From Campylorhamphus procurvoides (lineage: Eukaryota; Chordata; Aves; Passeriformes; Dendrocolaptidae): a stretch of 64,000 nt of DNA. The DNA lies in the NCBI GenBank assembly GCA_013396655.1, contig WBMV01008303.1:1-64000 (forward strand), read 5' to 3'. The translations under genes and the position numbers were made by a program. Positions within the stretch are counted from its first letter, which is position 1. Each line of letters starts with the position of its first letter. Below are positions 1 through 11,600 of the stretch, in pieces. The notes under the pieces are model-generated. The model did no database searches and was not told the origin of the DNA. It saw only the letters and a program-made list of their open reading frames with translations.

Positions 1-323
1 CCACTGGCTGCTGAAAGAGAAGGAGCCCCCAAGAGGAGATATAAGGACTCCCTGAAACAATCCCTCAGCCTTGACCATATTGACCACCATTAATGGTCCG
101 CTCTGGCCTCCAATCGGGAAAAATGGGGACACACCATGCATAACGCTGCTGCTTCCTTTGAGAACACACGGAGAATCAGTCTGGAGGAAAAAAGGCAACG
201 CAGGAAGAACCGTGCCTTGCCAGTAGTGCCGGCGGAGACTTTTCACTGTGCGTTTGCAATTGGACTTGCCTCTCTCACATTGGCCTTTTTAGCCACCAAC
301 ATGCTTGTAGCAAGCGTGGATAG
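1..323 (+). pseudogene. Retrotransposon ORF C-terminus, broken
   Basis: This is the coding relic within the element above. In frame 1 a TAA stop falls at 91-93, soon after the RRYKDSLK motif. The frame then reopens through position 252, including an ATG at 136 that is only an internal methionine of the relic. Around 253-257 one base appears to be missing. The reading continues in frame 3 through a C2H2/C2HC-like finger (Cys at 247-249, Cys at about 255-257, His at 294-296, His or Cys at 300-308) and ends at TAG 321-323. One stop plus one frameshift in about 320 bases indicates an old, dead copy. The 70-residue ORF at 136-348 follows the unshifted frame past the break and is not a real gene. 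Confidence 0.62.
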
Positions 324-375
324 AGCCCTTGCAAATCTTCATTTGTGAAGCCTAGTCGTGATGATGATATGAAAT
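1..375 (+). mobile_element. 3' end of a decayed RTE-like non-LTR retrotransposon
   Basis: Frame 1 is open from the window edge and reads like the C-terminal tail of a reverse-transcriptase polyprotein: a GAPKRRYKDSLK motif, then a helical charged stretch with EEKRQRRKNRA, then a zinc-finger-like end. This tail is known from RTE-type and related LINE polyproteins. A short GAT-rich tail follows the relic stop at about 355-372, which resembles the end of such elements. The element must extend left of the window, where RT and endonuclease remains would lie. The family is not certain. AviRTE is the known avian RTE family, but I cannot confirm membership without alignment. It lies in the same orientation as VGLL4, inside or upstream of a VGLL4 intron. 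Confidence 0.62.
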
Positions 376-2032
376 TACTTTAGCACTATTCTATCAAGAA
401 TGGGATAAAAATCTCCTTTATGTTGAATTAAGTGTTCTTATTTGTAATACAGTTTAAAATTTCTGTTCAAAGCCATGTAAATTAAGATGCACCTACAGAA
501 CTTTCCCCATTCATAGAACATTCTGTGGATTTTGCTTTTTCAGTGTCTTTATCTTCAGGAGAAAACAAAGAGCCCCAGCATCACAATTGGGCTTTTCTTA
601 CTCATTTCCTCCTAGCATGACGTTGGGAATATCCTCTGCAGTACTGACATCAAAATTCGGTTTATTTTCTTCATTCATCAAAGGCAGGATAGATTTAGGT
701 CATACCTAAGCTTTTTTTTTTTTCCCCCTGGAGTTCTATTGTTTTCCTCACCCTGGATGCTATTTCAGCGTTTGTATTGAGACCTCAAACAAGGAAATTA
801 AAATCCTTTATATAATAGTGTTATCCCACAACTTTCAGTAGATAAGATAGGCAGCACATTTTTTTTCTGAGATAAAAGGTAGAGAGGTTTGAAGCAGTAA
901 GTTGAACTCTGTGTTAATGAGCAATTTGCTTAAAGGCTGTAACTTGTTACTCACAAGTCAAATTTGTTACAGTGCCAGGTCTCTTTGGATATAAATCCAG
1001 GGATTTTAGGAGACATTGTAAAAGCTTAAATTGCTCCAGAGTTTGAACAATGCACTGTATTGTAAGGAGAACTGTTAGAGAAAAAATAAAGCTTAAACAA
1101 CAGTCTTCATTGTGTGGCATCTAAAATTATGAATGAAAAAGTTCATCCATATGTATTGGGTTTGCCTTTTTTAAATATCTGCTTTGCATGAAAATAGTTG
1201 TCTATTAATTTCTTCTTGAGGATTAATACAGATGGGCCTTTATATCTGATTTTGGCTGAATAGGCTACAGAGTTTGAAAATGCTGCATGCAGACAGTGTG
1301 CCAAGCAATTTAGCGAAGTTGTTTACACTAACAATAATCCAGCAGGACAGAGCCTATAATTTCTCCCTGATAATAGTATGAGGTAGTGGTGAACACAAGT
1401 TTCTGGAGGAGTGTTTACAAAAATGGTATTATACTTTCTCAGTGTTAAAGAATCATGAGTGGTTTTGGTTTTAATTTCTTCTTTAAAGCCAGCCTGTTTT
1501 TCCTTCATTGTTCAGTCTGTATCATCTCCCTGGAAATTGCTTTACAAATGAGCATGGAGTGATAGCTGGACACACAGAGGCATTGTTCCCTTCCCTTCCC
1601 TCTGGGTGACAGCCCTGCCTTTGGGGGACAGCTGACTCTGGGATACAGCACTGCTGACTGCTGCTGTGCGAGCACTGAAACGGGGACTGCAGGAACATAC
1701 ACACCACTGTGCTCCCTCTGGATTTCCTGGAGGCAGATTTCCCTGGGTGCTTCATCTGACAGCTTCTTTTAAGAGAGAGAGAGGTTATTCTCATGTCTGT
1801 CTGTACAAGGGGGCTTAATGGTGTGTGGAGCTTGGTGAGCACTGGTGTGTATCCTGGGAGCCTTGATGGGATGGAGTGATGGATCATCCAGTGCATTGAA
1901 TAGGCAGTTGAGCTCTTAATTAGGGTTGTATCTGTCCACTTGTAAACCTCATGTTACAGATGGATGGAGTTGGGAAAGTCTTAATGTAGTCTGGCACTGA
2001 CTGTAGAGTAAGGCAAGTTTGGAGCACTTTAG

Positions 2033-2278
2033 ATCACAGAATATGTTGAGCTGTAATGGACCTATCAGCATCATCCAGTCCAACCCCTGGTCCTGCCCAG
2101 GACACCCCACCCTGTCCCTGAGAGCATTGTCCAAATGCTCCTGGAGCTCTGGCAGCCTTGGGGCTGTGCCCACTGCCCTGGGGAACCTGGTCAGTGGCCG
2201 ACCACCCTCTGGGGGAAGGACCTTTCCCTGAGATCCAACCTAAGCCTGCCCTGATACAATTTCAGGCCATTCCCTTAA
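2033..2278 (-). mobile_element. CR1 LINE fragment, 3' part
   Basis: The + strand shows the familiar reverse complement of a CR1 3' region: an ATCACAGAAT start, then 'cagcatcatccagtccaacc', then blocks matching 'gcagccttggggctgtgccc', 'ctggggaacctggtcagtg' and 'ttcaggccattccct'. The element is therefore on the minus strand and 5'-truncated, as most CR1 copies are. Conservation is good enough to recognise it by eye, although the microsatellite end is worn. The right edge is approximate and could extend to about 2300. Confidence 0.85.
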
Positions 2279-2531
2279 TAAAAACCATTCCTTGTTAGGA
2301 AAGATCTCTGTACAATGTCTTCTTGTGTAACCTTGGTGAAGTTGATATAACAGTGTTCCCAGGACTGCCATAGCATTGGTTCTAGCCAAAGAAAAAAGTC
2401 ATCCAGAAACCTCAGTGACGTGATGGGTCATCAAAAATCTTGAGAGATCCAGTTTTAATAGGAATGTCAGTCCTGAAAATCTCAGGGTAATACGGGTGGT
2501 GAGGACTAAAGTGTGAAATGGATGTCAAAAT

Positions 2532-2646
2532 GTTTCCTTACCTAAGTTTCACAGCAATGTTTGGTATCAGATTTTTTTTTTAACAAGAGTTTAGAAAGTT
2601 TCCTTGCCTAAATTTCATGGCACTGTTTGGCATCAGATTTTTTTTA
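2532..2646. repeat. 66-bp-offset tandem duplication
   Basis: Bases 2532-2580 and 2598-2646 align without gaps at an offset of 66 bp, with about 6 mismatches in 49 positions by eye. Both copies end in a T run after CATCAGA or TATCAGA. It looks like a local two-copy duplication rather than a known transposon. Confidence 0.75.
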
Positions 2647-5600
2647 GGTACCTTTCTTTTTTTTCTTTGCTTTTAAACTTTGTTGTTGCTAGTGTTAAAA
2701 ACAAGAACTTGTTAAACACAGTAGTTCTTGGTGCAGTCCAGCTTTTCCCTCCCTGGATGTTACATGACACTTTGTGCCTCGTTTTGTCTTTGGAGGGAAA
2801 GCTCATCCACAGTGTGGTGTACATGGATGGAGGTAGGTAATATTTGGGATAAAGGGGAATGCTAGAACCTTTGTGGCATGTGGGGAAGAAGGGAAGGTTG
2901 TCTTCAGCAGGTAGGTGCCAGCTTATTTCCTTCTTTTCATAGTACAAGTTGTTACAAGAGCCTCTGATTATTTAAAGGCATGTTCTTTTTCACTCCTCAT
3001 CAGTTTGGAGTGTTCCCTGTCAGCTGTAAGAATCGGGAATTGTAGTGTGTAACTTTCCTCCTATTCTTCCAAATGTTGCTAGCAGGTTCCAGGAAATATA
3101 TTTGCTTTCCCAGGAAAAGTTTGTGTTTAAAAAGCAGTAGTTTTTCCTGGAAACCCATTTGACAGGGCAGGCATGGAAACCACTCAGCATTGCATTTCCC
3201 TTGTTTGTGAGACTGAATATTTATTCCTCAACATACAGAGATAGGAGTTTTTTTGCATTTAAACATGGTTTGTAGTTAGGTGTGAGACAGATTTATTACA
3301 TGAGCCTACCATTTTTATTGCCCAGGATTGGAATGGCACTGTGGTATGGGAATATAGGCCAATACTGGAACATCTATTGTGTTTTATTTGCACTGAAAGT
3401 CCCAGAACAGCAGATTGGCAATAGTTACCTTTTACAAAGTGTCCAGTCCAGCCATCTTTTGCATAAGAAGAGTAAAACAAAACCTGCTAAATGGATCTTT
3501 TGAAATAGCTGTTGCCTTTTGGAAATAAGTGAGTATTTATTTGTTTTGCAAATGGCATCAACACACTGTGGTTGTCCTTCAGAGATGGTATTGGGACTTC
3601 AGTTTTGTTATTTAGTTGCTAATTTGTAACAGGTCTTATTTCTGAAAGTAAATTCAGGTATTTGGAAAACTAGCAGGTTTCAGAGCAGAACCTTGCAGAA
3701 AATTATGGACCATTGGCTTCAGATTACTAAATTGGAGTTGTTTTCTTTGTTGTTTTGCTAAATGTAATTAAATGGTCCTATAAGAAAATTAAAGTTGTCC
3801 AGGCAAAAGGAAACTATTTCTATGAATCTAAATTATCTGGGAAGATCAGTAAATGCCACACAAGACCTGGCCAAGGAAAATAGGATTATTTAGTTGTTCT
3901 GTTTATATTCTTTGTAAAGTAATATCTTCTAAAGCAGGAGCTCTACAAAAAGTGCTCTTACCATATAGAAAAAGAAGTTGACATAACTATGGCACTTCCT
4001 TTGTGGTTATTTTATACAGATCACACTAAATGAAGGTGGGATGAGGGAAGTGCTGTATGATTCATATAGGACAAGTTTGAACTCAGCCAGTTTCTTGGAG
4101 TTAGTATAAATATTTATGGCATTGAAGGGGATTTTTTTTTTAATATGCTTCCTTGTGCTTTGGATCTTTCAGATGTCCTCCTCAGCCATCTGGTGTGCAT
4201 TGCTGCTTGTTTAACCCCCACCCTTCAGTTTTCATGCTGTGGCATCTTGGAGAGCAATCGCAGTCACTCTGTGGTTGGCGTAAATTAAATCTCCTCGAGC
4301 CAGCTGGGAGAATGCTGACATGCACACTTTTCCTGCTGAACACTCTAAAACCAGGGGCTGCAGTTAAAGAGGGAAACACTTTGCTCTTGTCTTGCTGTAG
4401 GCATCACACTGAGCTATTTACCAGAGGTGTCAAAAATGGGAATTCCAGCATTAGCAAGGATGTTTACAGAGTCTTGACTGGTTTCTGTATCTTAGAAAAT
4501 GCTTCTCTCATTGATGTTATAGAATCAATGTATTTAACTCAGCTCATAAGCAAAAAAAAAAATATATAAAAAATTAAGTTCTCTTCCTTTAAAAGTCCAG
4601 TGTCTGAGACTGTAACTGCTTTGAGGTACATTATGTTTGCCTTAACAGCAAATCTGTAGATATTCTGAGTTTCCATTTGTAGTACTGTAAATTGAACACT
4701 TCCCTGTTTGATTTCAAGTGTTTCTCAATTGTCCTGTTTTGAAACAAGTGTGATAACAAACATTTTTATATAGGTATATATTTTTAATCTTCTCTGTAGT
4801 GTCCTGGTTCTCACAGAAGCCTAGTTAATTTAACTTTTAGATTCCCCATGAAATAAACAGTGAACTTTTTTACAGAGGGGAAGAAAGAGCTGCAATTGGT
4901 TGACTTCACCTAAGTCAGGGATGAAGGTGACAGCAACATTCCAAGTACCTCCGTTGTAATATTTTGCTGTAGCTGCTATACCTTACCATGACCTGTCGGT
5001 AAACAAAAAGTGCTTTTTCCTGTTTGGGATGTGCAAATAAAAATTGTCATTAATCAGCTAAGCAGATAAAAACTGAAACGTGGACTGATGACATGTGGAC
5101 TAGATCCTTGCTTTGTGTTCAGCAGTCATGAATGAAAAGCAAGAGCTTTTGGAATAAAATTTTGTGACTGTGGTTCATCTGTAGTGGACCCCATGTAGAC
5201 TGAGGTGATGGAATTTGTTTCAGTGGAAGTAGGTGAGTGGTTTTAGCTGATGCAAGGAATAAGCCCTTACAGACAATAGTGGGATTTATAGTTGGAAGAA
5301 TTTTAAGTTCCCCTGTCTGAGCCACAGGACTTCCATAGGTCTGTTCTTTTAGATTGGGCCTGTTGAGTTGTATAAAAGGAATGTGCCCACAGAAGCCAAT
5401 TAATTTTTATATTCTCTTCAGAAGATGAGTTGGGATAAGAAACTCCAATGGAACAGCCATCCAACTGTGATCCTACAATGCATGGCTCAGCAACAGGCAA
5501 GCTGAGAGCCTGTTTCTGACCTGAAGCAGTGCTTCCAAACTTTTTAATTAATGCAGTGTCTCACTGCCCTCAAAATTGCCATTTGGTTCCATTAAAAACT

Positions 5601-8600
5601 TCACAGTAGTATTTAATAAAATGCCTGCTTAATTATGGGGTGAAACATCTTTAATGTGTGATGGAGGTAGAGATCTACAGAAATGTTTAGGATGCATGTC
5701 ATTCAAGTGAGATGGGGAAGGGCTCAACAGATCCGGGGAGCGATGTCATAGTAATGAAGTGAGAGGTTTGATTTCTGGATGTGAGTGGTGGGTCACAGAC
5801 ACACAACTGGCATTTTTTGTTACCTTCATTTTATCAACTCCACTGCGCTTCCCTGTCCATTCTGTGTTGTGCAAGGAATGGGTTGCTTCTGCAGCTTTAA
5901 AACAAAAAGATAAGGAGCCTTGGGTTAAGTTAAAAGGGAGATTCTGCTAAGGACTACTAGGTGTAGGGGTAAGAAGACAAAGTCTTGATTAGAGGTCTTT
6001 GAGAAGCAGAGTGTAACTTTGCTACTGCTCACCTCTTCCAATCCTATGGCTCTTATGACTTCAAAAACACAAATCTCTGCTTGTTCCTTGCTTTTCCAAG
6101 AGTTCTGGAAAACCTGCCCTCAGTGCCCAGAAAGCTGTGAGAAATGCTGCCCAAGAAGTATATAATTTCTTGGTAGCAAACGCAATCCCTCCCTCTATCT
6201 TCCCTGCCTTTGCTTCCCCTTGGAGAGAACTCTGATTTTAAGTGACCCTGCAGCTTGGCCCCATGAACCAGCCTCCTTCTTGTGAAATGAACAGCCCAGC
6301 TATGAGTTAGACTGTGCTCCCATCCATTCCCTGGCACTGTGGCACTGGCTCCCTTTTATCCTTCTGACAGCGTCCAGCAATGTCAGTCGCTACACAGCCA
6401 TGCTGACTCTTGGAGTGGATGAGAGTGTTAATTCAGATCCACTCCTTTCAGTCCTTTTAGGGCAAAATTAATAATATTCTCTGGTACCAGGTTTTTCACA
6501 GCTTAAGTCCTCTAGTGGAACAACAGTTTTCAAGCTGTTGTACTCTGTGGTTGATTAAAATTTTGTGGTGGATCTCTTCATGACCATTTTTTCCTCCAAT
6601 AAAATTACTGATCATAGTTGCATGTCATGAACCTAAGATTAGGAATTGCTATGTCAGAGGCACAGAATTAATTTTATCTTTCTCCTTATTGGTGGTGTGT
6701 GCCTGTTTGTTTGTTTTGGAAGACTGTCCTGTTAGGAACAATGGTAATATTTTTCAGTTTTTGTGTAAGTTTCTTTATGTCATCACACTGGAGAAATTAT
6801 ATGAAATCCTTTCCTTTGAGCCTCATGATCTGCACTGTTCTCTGGGCTCTTCTAGATGATGAAGCCTTCCTAAGTTCTTGGTTATTAAAACACTGTGTGT
6901 GAGCAGCACCGGAGGGAGACTGTTGGGTTGTCTCATAATAACACAGCCCGTGGGTTGAAAGCTCTGTGCTATCCTCCCTTGTAGTGCTTGTGGTGAGCTG
7001 AAATCATACTCTTCCACTGGCTGAGGCTGTGTTGGATCTCAGTTTGCTGCCATAAGCTGCAGTCCAGCCCTGCACATGAGGAACTGGCAAGCTGACATGT
7101 CCTCCTCATTTTCCATGGAAAGAGCGCAGTCAAAAGATGATCTCGTTTTCATCTGAATGGCTCCTGTGGTTTGCTGCTGGATTCAGAGTGCCTGACTGCC
7201 CTACACACTTGTCACTGCTCCCTTGCTCTCCCTCTGTAGAAGGGATTTTGGAGCCCATTTTGAAGGACAAAGGGATTTTGTTCTCTACAATGGATTCTTT
7301 GTGGGAAATGGGTTGGAATTGTTCTGACACTCTGTGGATTAAAGTCTTCAGTATCGTGTCCAGTGTGGTTGAAGGGGCTCTGTGTCCCTCACATGTGAGT
7401 CCATTTCACACAGGCTGCCATCAGGGAGCAAAACCAAAATGGAAATTGAAGTTTTCCCTGAGCTCATTAGGCCAAATGTAATTTGCTCATTTCAGCTCAG
7501 TGTCAGGAGAGAATTTGGTCACTTGTTTGCTACTCATGGGGATCCCCTCAGGGAACTGGACACTAAGCTCTGCAGGACTTGCACCAGCACAGTCCTCTGA
7601 ACACTGACCTTGCTTCATTCCAAATCCATTCCAAAAAGAGCCACCCACCTGTGCATATCTTTTAATAACATGTTGAATACATTTTCTTTTGTATTGGTAT
7701 TTTAAAGCATTTCTATCATCTCTGGAGAGTGTTTTACCTTCCAGGTGAGGAATTTGGGGAAAAATATAATAGGGGTAAAAGAAACTGCTTGAAATTGCAG
7801 TATCAGATTTCACAGCTCTTTTAGAAAGCTCATTTTCCTGATGCTCTGAATTTTTTCACATGTAGCAAAGGAGAAGAACGTGAGAAAAGGTGCTCAGAGC
7901 ATGCTTACAATAAACGACAATAAAAACTTACAATATTTCTAAAAATAAAAATAGTTGAAATAAGTGGAATATTTTTTTTACCTTTACCTAGCACCTTTTG
8001 CTTAAAGTCCTTATGAATGAAACAATACACAATTTATGGGATTTAATTTTAGTATGAGCCCATTGCAAGAGAGCATCTCAGAATTAATGTTTGCTGTAGA
8101 CTAGTGACTGTGCTCATATTTGCGAGGGGCACTGAGTATCCAGTGCAGCGGAGTTTAATTTGTGTTACAGGATCATATCCATGAACTGTCAGCCATCAGA
8201 GCAGAAGGAGGATGTTTCAGGCCTGAGTATTCACATTGCTGTCCACTAACAGGAGGAATTATTCAAGTTTGAGTGTTCACAAATTGGTTTTCCTATTTGT
8301 CTCTTTGCTGTCTCATGAAAATGTAGTTGTAAGGTATCATTCAGTACACTGAAATACTGCTTAAGGCCCTGATCTAACAATTTCTTCAGTTATGACCTTG
8401 CTGTGACTTTGACTTTTAAAATGGATAACAAGTCTTATAGCTTTGATGGTTTCAGCTAAAAGACAGACTTCTCTTTGATCAGTTTAGCTTTGCCATCTTT
8501 TATATAACACAGTAAGTCATTTAGCAGTGTAATGAAAGAACACCTAAATCTGAAAAGCAACATCTTTGACATGTTGCCTTAGTTATATTTCCTTCACAGT

Positions 8601-11600
8601 TTTTTATTGACAGCATTTTTACGTTTTTAATAAAATCACATTACAGTGGTAAATGTTCTTGTCTGTTAATCCACTTACCAGAAACATGAGAGAATGATGT
8701 ATAATTGTTCTTCAAGTAAATAAAAAGAAGCTGCATTCTAATTATATGGGTATTATTTAGACTTTGCATGATGATGCTTTTCATCACATATTCTGGAATT
8801 ATTTTCTGTATTATGTTTGCTGTAACGCTCACCATGGTGTTTGTTGCCTACTTGCTCATGTGTGTGTCCCCCATGGTCATTTCAACTGGGTTACAAGGTG
8901 GAAATGCAGTGTCTCATCCTTCCGTCATGGGGCTGACAGACTAGAATCTTTAGAGATTTCAACTGCACAGAGAAGAAAACATTACCTAGCGTTGAACAAA
9001 CTGCAATGACTAAATTGCAGTATCACTGTACAGAGTGTGGTGTAGGGGATGCACCAGGAATGCTTAACAATGCAGTGTGTTTTGCCAGGGAATTAAATGC
9101 CTCCTGTATCTTTTGCTGCCCAGTAAATACAAATGTCATGTTTAGTAAGCAAACAGAAGAATATGAAATGTATTGTTTTCTGCAGAAAATGTAAATTATG
9201 CTTCTCCCTTTGCCTTCCATTTTATTTTCTCCCCTCCTGTGTTTGGGATGGCCAAACTGCTGCCTCTTGCACTTGGCCCTGCTAAATAGCTGGTCTTAGC
9301 TCTATGAGCCTCTGTAATGCACTGAGCAAACATAAAATTATAACTGTGTTGGTTTTTAGTCCCTCTTAACTGACTTTAAATGCTTGATACAGGTTTTTCT
9401 CGGGAGAGCTGGCAGAATGGCTCAAAGGAGTACTCCTGGGGAACAGCTCTTCTTTCTGAGCAAATATCCACCCTCTGTCTTGAACATGGAGGAATCCTTT
9501 TTTGACACTGATGTTAACAAGTGTAGACAACTCTGGTGCTATTTATCTGGCGATTAGTGTAGTTTAGCATTGATTACATTTAAATCTTGTCTGCCAGGTA
9601 GTTGGAATCTGATTTTAGCCACAGTTTACGTGAGTACAGGTACTCTAAGCAGAAGAAAGGAACATTTTTTCAGAGTTTTCTAAGAGTTACCTAAATGGGA
9701 CATTGTCTTAAAGGCAGAGCTGCAATTTATTAAGTAATCTCATGCTCTATAGTTAGATGCACACCTGAGTTCATTGTTGGGTTGGAACTGAATACAGCCC
9801 CACATTGACAGCTGTTGAGGTGTGAAAAATTGCAGTTTGACAGTGGAAATAATAAGGAGCTCTGCCAGACCAAAACATTAAAATTTATTCCCTCCTGCTT
9901 TCTTTGTGGCACCTCTGCTGCCCTTCTTCTTTTCATGCCATCAATTTCTGACCAAGGAGACTCCCTCGGTTGGTACCTGGTTGACAGAGTGGAGAGAATT
10001 TTTCAGTCTTTAAGTGGTCAGCAGAGACTTTTTACTTGTCTTTTATGTTTGTGAAGTAGTTTGTAGAACTGAAGTGGTTATTATCCATACAAGTCAATTG
10101 ATGCAACGGAGTATGCAATGGTATTTTGTACATCTGTGCTTTTACAAGGTGATCAAAGAGAACATAGGATGAGGCAGTCAGTGTTTCACAGTACCTTTGA
10201 AGGAGCAAATACTATTATACTTAGCTTTGAGGAGGCGAATTTACCATTTTCTGTCTGTTGCAGTGTAGTGTTTGGTATATAATACAGCATTTTTAAGTCC
10301 TTTAAAGTGGAAATCTGCTTTAACCTGTGCTACTCAGTTGTGACTAACAATATATGTTTTGGAAAGGATCCTCAAGTGAATCTGTCTGCAGACTGCAAGT
10401 CTATCCACTGTACCTGAATTGTGGCTCCTTTGTGCAGATTTTTGAAGGAAGAGGAGAAAAAGTGGGTGGAGGTGATTGAATGCAGAGGTCACTGTTTTAT
10501 GTGCTTTCTTGCAACATGAACAGTCCCTCATTGGCAGACATGGCCACATGGCGAAGCCAGAACAGAATAGGCAATTTAATCACTGTATTTTGGCTTTGGA
10601 AGTAGGTTTTCTGGCATACAAGTCTCTGCACAGTGGTAGCCAGAGCTTGGTTCCAGGAGTAAGTGTTTTTCATACATTTTGTAAATGGAGGAGAACAAGC
10701 TTTTGCCAATTTTTCTGTACACTTGTATGTGACTTTCTAGTTTCCTAAATTAGCCTTTTTGTAATCATACCAGAAAGTCGGTAAAATATTTTCCAGATAA
10801 GTGAATCAGTAAGTTGGCTGCTCAATTATCAATCAATTAATTGTAATAAAAAGTATTTCCAAGATCTGATTTCATAGCTGTGTTTTTTGACTAGGTTGTT
10901 GCCACTAATACTTAATTTATTGTTGTTTTGCAGTTTTCTATTATGCTCTCCAGATAGATGTGTTTAATATATTCTAAAGGAAATACAGACTACAGTGACT
11001 GTTCACAGTGTGACAGACTTCACAGAATTGTCTTATTTAAGCTCAGCTTAAATCATATCCTTTGTAGAAGTAACCCTGAAATAATGATAAAAAATAATTA
11101 TTCCACGTAAGAGATTTTGTTTGTTTGTTTGAGTGGGGGTGATAGAGATTTTCAGCAATTATATAAATACTGTAGTTTGTAACTGCTTCTTAGGATGTCT
11201 CTTATCGTAACTGAAGATTCCCACTGAGGAGTCTGAAGGGATTAATTAATTGTCTTTGCTAAAGCACGTGAAGCAAATCTACCTTAAAATACACACTTAA
11301 GATTGTCGGTTTCACACATATCTACTTGCCAGAGAATTTCCCAATTTCAGGGATATCCGTCATCTTACATTGTCCAGTATGCTGTGAAGTAACACCCAAA
11401 CTAGGCAGCTGCCAGCATCTGCGTGTTGATTCTCTGGTGCTGTATTTCAGTTCTTCTGTTTTGATAACTTGTTTTGATGACTTGTTGAATTGAGTCATTT
11501 GTGGTGACTTCCCTGCTTGGTATTTGATATCTCAAATCATGTGTTTTTTTTTTATTTTGTGCATGAATTGGAATTTTTATGCCATTTATCCCAATTTATG

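Noticed and set aside
136..348. 70-codon ORF as an independent small gene
   Set aside because: Its first two thirds are the middle of a retrotransposon polyprotein tail; after about 253 it runs out of frame of the relic finger.
4153..4569. 138-codon + ORF in the first intron
   Set aside because: It ends in low-complexity lysine/isoleucine from an A-run and shows no domain.
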